A stretch of 7,301 nt of DNA, from assembly GCA_002451715.1 (NCBI GenBank), contig DKDD01000168.1:1-7301 (forward strand), in the 5' to 3' direction. This DNA is from Ruminococcaceae bacterium UBA6857 (GTDB lineage Bacteria; Bacillota; Clostridia; Oscillospirales; Acutalibacteraceae). Below, piece by piece: positions 5,709 through 7,301 of this stretch; within the stretch, counting starts at the first letter, position 1, and each line of letters opens with the position of its first letter. The position numbers and the translations under genes are program-made. Below the pieces are notes generated by a model. It saw nothing but the letters and a program-made list of their open reading frames with translations, was not told where the DNA came from and made no database searches.

Positions 5709-5766
5709 TCTTTACTCATATTATACTTATCCGCGTGATATTTGTCAAGCGGTTATTTTTCTTTTT
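5689..5766 (+). terminator. Large hairpin with T-tract, candidate rightward terminator before yabP
   Basis: TAACCGCTT (5689-5697) and AAGCGGTTA (5747-5755) are perfect 9-bp complements, followed by TTTTTCTTTTT (5756-5766). Inside, GCGG (5701-5704) can pair with CCGC (5731-5734); as an alternative, that CCGC can pair with GCGG at 5749-5752 to give a compact hairpin with an inner TGA/TCA pairing. Either fold puts a stem right before the T-tract, so rightward transcription could end here. The 49-nt loop contains the antitoxin promoter -10 and most of its -35. Confidence 0.5.
5720..5748 (-). promoter_or_regulatory. Perfect consensus sigma-A promoter of the antisense RNA
   Basis: On the - strand TTGACA (5748-5743) and TATAAT (5725-5720) are separated by exactly 17 bp: a full consensus match at both boxes. 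It points back toward the toxin gene. It is stronger on paper than the toxin promoter (TTGACG/TAGAAT), as expected where an unstable antitoxin RNA must be in excess. Confidence 0.88.
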
Positions 5767-5782
5767 CCTGCCGCATAGTAAT
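5751..5782 (+). promoter_or_regulatory. Weak candidate mother-cell (sigma-E-like) promoter for yabP
   Basis: GGTTATT (5751-5757) and CATAGTAAT (5774-5782) with a 16-nt gap resemble the sigma-E pattern (a TATT-type -35 and a CATA-containing -10) seen before yabP-type genes. The match is partial and the T-tract here biases it, so this is a suggestion only. Some promoter is needed if the upstream hairpins terminate transcription, because no sigma-A-like promoter faces yabP in this gap. Confidence 0.25.
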
Positions 5783-5823
5783 TTAGTGACCAAAGATTAC
5801 AAAGCCGAACGGGAGGAACGGAT

Positions 5824-6102
5824 ATGCAAGACGAAATCACAAGGCAGGAACCGCATAATCTTATTCTTGAAGACAGAAAAAAGCTCAAAATGACCGGCGT
5901 TACCGATGTGGATTCTTTTGACGAAACAACTGTTGTTGCCTATACCTCTGCCGGCGAGCTCACCATAACAGGCGAAAAGCTTCATATCAATAAACTCAAC
6001 ACCGAAAACGGCGAACTGACCGTTGAGGGAACAATCGGTTCGCTCACATACATCGACCAGGCACCGAAAAGCACGGGCTTTTTCGGAAAAATGTTCCGAT
6101 GA
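5824..6102 (+). CDS. yabP: Sporulation protein YabP
   Basis: Small sporulation protein of the YabP/YqfC family, made in the mother cell in Bacillus and required for spore formation there; its biochemical role is not well known. The 92 residues fit the family length. Typical features are HNLILEDRKKLKMTGVTDVD (11-30), SFDETTVVAYTSAGELTITG (31-50), then EKLHINKLNTENGELTVEGT (51-70), a strand-rich pattern without membrane segments, and a short basic end (GKMFR). The ATG at 5824 has GGGAGG at 5811-5816, a spacing of 7. It overlaps yabQ by 4 bp (ATGA), so the two are translationally coupled. In many relatives it follows yabO directly; here a toxin-antitoxin-like module lies between. Confidence 0.93.
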   Translation: MQDEITRQEPHNLILEDRKKLKMTGVTDVDSFDETTVVAYTSAGELTITGEKLHINKLNTENGELTVEGTIGSLTYIDQAPKSTGFFGKMFR

Positions 6103-6614
6103 ATTATTCAGAACCGCTGCCGCAGCAGCTTTTTGATTTTTTGTTCTTTTTCGGGTTCGGATTCCTTGACGGTCTTCTTTTTCGTTTGGTTGAATTTTTT
6201 CGAAAACTTTTCGGGAACGGCAAGTATGCGCTTTTGGTTCAGGACCTTTTCTTTTCCGTTCTTTCAACGGTGCTGATGTTTGTCTTTCTTTTGGTATATG
6301 CCGACGGAACGGTTCGGATAAATCTTATTGCCGCGGCGGTACTCGGAGCTTGCGTTTTTTTTCTCACGGCCGGAAAACCGATTAAAAAAGCGCTTGACGT
6401 TTTTGCCGTGATTATAAGGAAAACCGTCACGATTTTGACTGCGCCGTTCACCGCGCTTTCAAAGAAAGTCCGCTTGGTTTTTGAAAAGACAAAGGAAAAA
6501 ATAAAAACTTTGAAAAGCAAAAAGAAAGCCGAAAAGAAAAAATCCGAAAAGAAACCGAAAAAAATGAAGAAGAAGAGCAAAAAAGACTTGAAAAATTCAG
6601 TGAAATCGTTATAA
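6099..6614 (+). CDS. yabQ: Spore cortex biosynthesis protein YabQ
   Basis: Integral membrane protein of the YabQ family, needed for spore cortex formation in Bacillus and placed in the outer forespore membrane there. The 171 residues hold hydrophobic segments at about 10-31 (with the FGFGFLDGLLFRL motif), 44-67 (LVQDLFFSVLSTVLMFVFLL, then VYADG) and 73-91, matching the family's conserved N-terminal domain. Residues 97-120 are amphipathic. From about 121 on the protein is extremely basic: 22 of the 42 residues from 130 to 171 are lysine. The start overlaps the yabP stop (ATGA at 6099-6102), and the gene has no separate strong ribosome site, fitting coupled translation. Its last codons contain a promoter for divIC. 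Confidence 0.88.
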   Translation: MNYSEPLPQQLFDFLFFFGFGFLDGLLFRLVEFFRKLFGNGKYALLVQDLFFSVLSTVLMFVFLLVYADGTVRINLIAAAVLGACVFFLTAGKPIKKALDVFAVIIRKTVTILTAPFTALSKKVRLVFEKTKEKIKTLKSKKKAEKKKSEKKPKKMKKKSKKDLKNSVKSL

Positions 6615-6615
6615 T
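6588..6615 (+). promoter_or_regulatory. Sigma-A-like promoter for divIC overlapping the yabQ stop
   Basis: TTGAAA (6588-6593) and TATAAT (6610-6615) are 16 bp apart, 11 of 12 consensus bases. The -10 contains the yabQ TAA (6612-6614), and the start would be near 6622, about 50 nt before divIC. It would uncouple divIC and the S1 gene from the sporulation genes upstream, letting them be made in growing cells. Confidence 0.72.
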
Positions 6616-6673
6616 AAATAAATGTGTAGACTTTTTTAAAAGTTTAAGTATTTTTAATCGGGAGTGAATAACG

Positions 6674-6994
6674 TTGGCGGTAAAACAATTTGTGCCTGCT
6701 CAAAAAACAAAAAAAGTTCAAAAACACAGCGTTATTCTTTTTGTTCTTGTTGCCGCGTTTGTTTGCCTTGCCGTTGCAGGCTGTATCGTTAACTATGCAC
6801 ATGCCGCCGACAACAACGCCGAAGCGGCTCAGATGAGTCAAAAATGCGACGAGCTTAAAACAGAAAACGAAGAGCTTGAACGCTTTCTTGAAGATAAAAA
6901 TCACGACGAATACTATGAAAAAATTGCCCGCGAACAATACGGCTATGCAAAGCCGGGCGAGCGCGTTTTCTATGATTCGGCGTATGGAAAATAA
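6674..6994 (+). CDS. divIC: Septum formation initiator, DivIC/FtsB family
   Basis: Bitopic cell division protein that, with FtsL and DivIB, forms the septal subcomplex controlling peptidoglycan synthesis at the division site. The 106 residues show a short basic cytoplasmic part (1-18), one membrane segment (19-39), a coiled-coil-like heptad stretch (about 50-75, SQKCDELKTENEELERFLED) and the conserved end EYYEKIAREQYGYAKPGERV (79-98), which is the DivIC/FtsB motif. The start is a TTG at 6674, supported by GGGAGTGA at 6660-6667; no in-frame ATG occurs before the membrane segment. It follows yabQ by 59 bp with its own promoter, and precedes an S1-domain gene, as in Bacillus (divIC-yabR). Confidence 0.9.
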   Translation: MAVKQFVPAQKTKKVQKHSVILFVLVAAFVCLAVAGCIVNYAHAADNNAEAAQMSQKCDELKTENEELERFLEDKNHDEYYEKIAREQYGYAKPGERVFYDSAYGK

Positions 6995-7017
6995 AACGCA
7001 GGAGGAAACAGCTTCAT

Positions 7018-7301
7018 ATGCTTGAAATCGGTCAAATTGTTGAGGGAAAAGTCACGGGACTCACTTCGTTCGGAGCTTTTGTCAGCTTGCCTGACGGAAA
7101 GAGCGGAATGGTTCACATCTCGGAGGTTTCGAATGCTTTCGTAAAAGAGATTAAAGATCATCTGACCGAGGGTCAGACCGTTAAAGTCAAAATTATCGGA
7201 ATCAACGACGAGGGAAAAATCAGTCTCTCAATCAAAAAGGCTATGCCCGAAGAACAGCAGCAGCCGCGCGAACAAAGACCGCGCCAAAACCGCCCGCAAC
7301 G
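7018..7301 (+). CDS. S1-domain RNA-binding protein, YabR-like (3' end outside window)
   Basis: The 5' part of a gene encoding an S1 (OB-fold) RNA-binding domain, 94 whole codons in the window and still open at the edge. The domain spans about residues 3-73: MLEIGQIVEGKVTGLTSFGA, then FVSLPDGKSGMVHISEVSNA, ending GINDEGKISLSIKKA. It is followed by a glutamine-, arginine- and proline-rich stretch (EEQQQPREQRPRQNRP), probably a disordered RNA-binding tail common in clostridial members. AGGAGG at 7000-7005 precedes the ATG by 12 nt, rather long but the only good site. Position behind divIC matches yabR of Bacillus, a general-stress or RNA-related protein of unclear function. Not a ribosomal S1, since only one domain is seen before a low-complexity tail. 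Confidence 0.88.
   Translation, partial: MLEIGQIVEGKVTGLTSFGAFVSLPDGKSGMVHISEVSNAFVKEIKDHLTEGQTVKVKIIGINDEGKISLSIKKAMPEEQQQPREQRPRQNRPQ

Larger units (their letters stand above)
5620..5713 (-). ncRNA. Putative antisense antitoxin RNA (RNA II-like)
   Basis: From a perfect sigma-A promoter (-35 at 5748-5743, -10 at 5725-5720) a leftward transcript should start near 5713-5710 and end just past the hairpin at 5663-5627, giving roughly 90-100 nt. It has no open frame with a ribosome site. Its 5' part can fold as CCGC-AGTAA-GCGG (5703-5691). Its 3' part is the complement of the toxin mRNA terminator, giving an antisense overlap of about 40 nt. It also contains GCCCTCC (5688-5682), which could pair with the G-run of the toxin ribosome site. 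Role as antitoxin is inferred from the Fst/par-like convergent layout; exact ends are estimates. Confidence 0.65.

Noticed and set aside
5698..5719. Seven-codon frame (MSKEVPQ) at the start of the antisense RNA
   Set aside because: Its ATG directly abuts the -10 box and lies upstream of the likely transcription start, with no ribosome site.
6629..6644. Palindrome ACTTTTTTAAAAGT as terminator or operator before divIC
   Set aside because: Only A-T pairs and almost no loop; it is expected by chance in this A/T-rich gap and would lie in the divIC leader.
6743..6784. Lipobox-like LAVAGC in DivIC, suggesting a lipoprotein
   Set aside because: The segment is the single membrane span of a DivIC/FtsB protein. 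The downstream coiled coil and YGYAKPGERVFY motif fit a bitopic division protein that is not cleaved.

Overview
The window reads as a stretch of a spore-forming low-GC Clostridia chromosome, most likely from an anaerobe of the Oscillospirales/Ruminococcaceae type. The reasons are the oxygen-independent haem enzyme HemZ, the sporulation genes spoVB, yabP and yabQ, strong GGAGG-type ribosome sites, moderately AT-rich DNA, and the Firmicutes order mazG - hup - rqcP (yabO) - yabP - yabQ - divIC - S1-domain gene. The taxon is inferred from gene content and order, not from any search. All protein genes lie on the + strand.

Layout: the 3' part of hemZ (1-1088); a uridine-kinase-like nucleoside kinase (1101-2060); spoVB, a membrane flippase-family protein that starts on a TTG inside the kinase gene (2044-3822); mazG (3893-4708); hup (4777-5049) with its own terminator; rqcP (5137-5376) with a terminator. 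A 447-bp gap then separates rqcP from yabP (5824-6102), yabQ (6099-6614), divIC (6674-6994) and the 5' part of a YabR-like S1-domain gene (7018 to the window end).

The gap is the most interesting part. It holds what looks like a complete type I toxin-antitoxin module. A near-consensus promoter drives a leader and a 31-codon gene for a small hydrophobic peptide with a lysine tail. A convergent, perfectly consensus promoter on the - strand drives a short antisense RNA. The two transcripts meet at a shared hairpin terminator. The two RNA leaders have related sequences, the toxin Shine-Dalgarno can be folded away by the leader, and the antitoxin promoter sits inside a large hairpin that ends in a T-tract. 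The closest known arrangement is the Fst/par family of plasmid pAD1, but here the leader repeats are inverted rather than direct. This is an inference from layout and sequence signals.

Functionally the window combines haem synthesis, nucleotide salvage and clean-up (kinase, MazG), nucleoid packaging (HU), ribosome quality control (RqcP), spore envelope formation (SpoVB, YabP, YabQ) and cell division (DivIC). A strong sigma-A-like promoter overlapping the yabQ stop codon would let divIC and the S1 gene be expressed in growing cells independently of the sporulation genes upstream.
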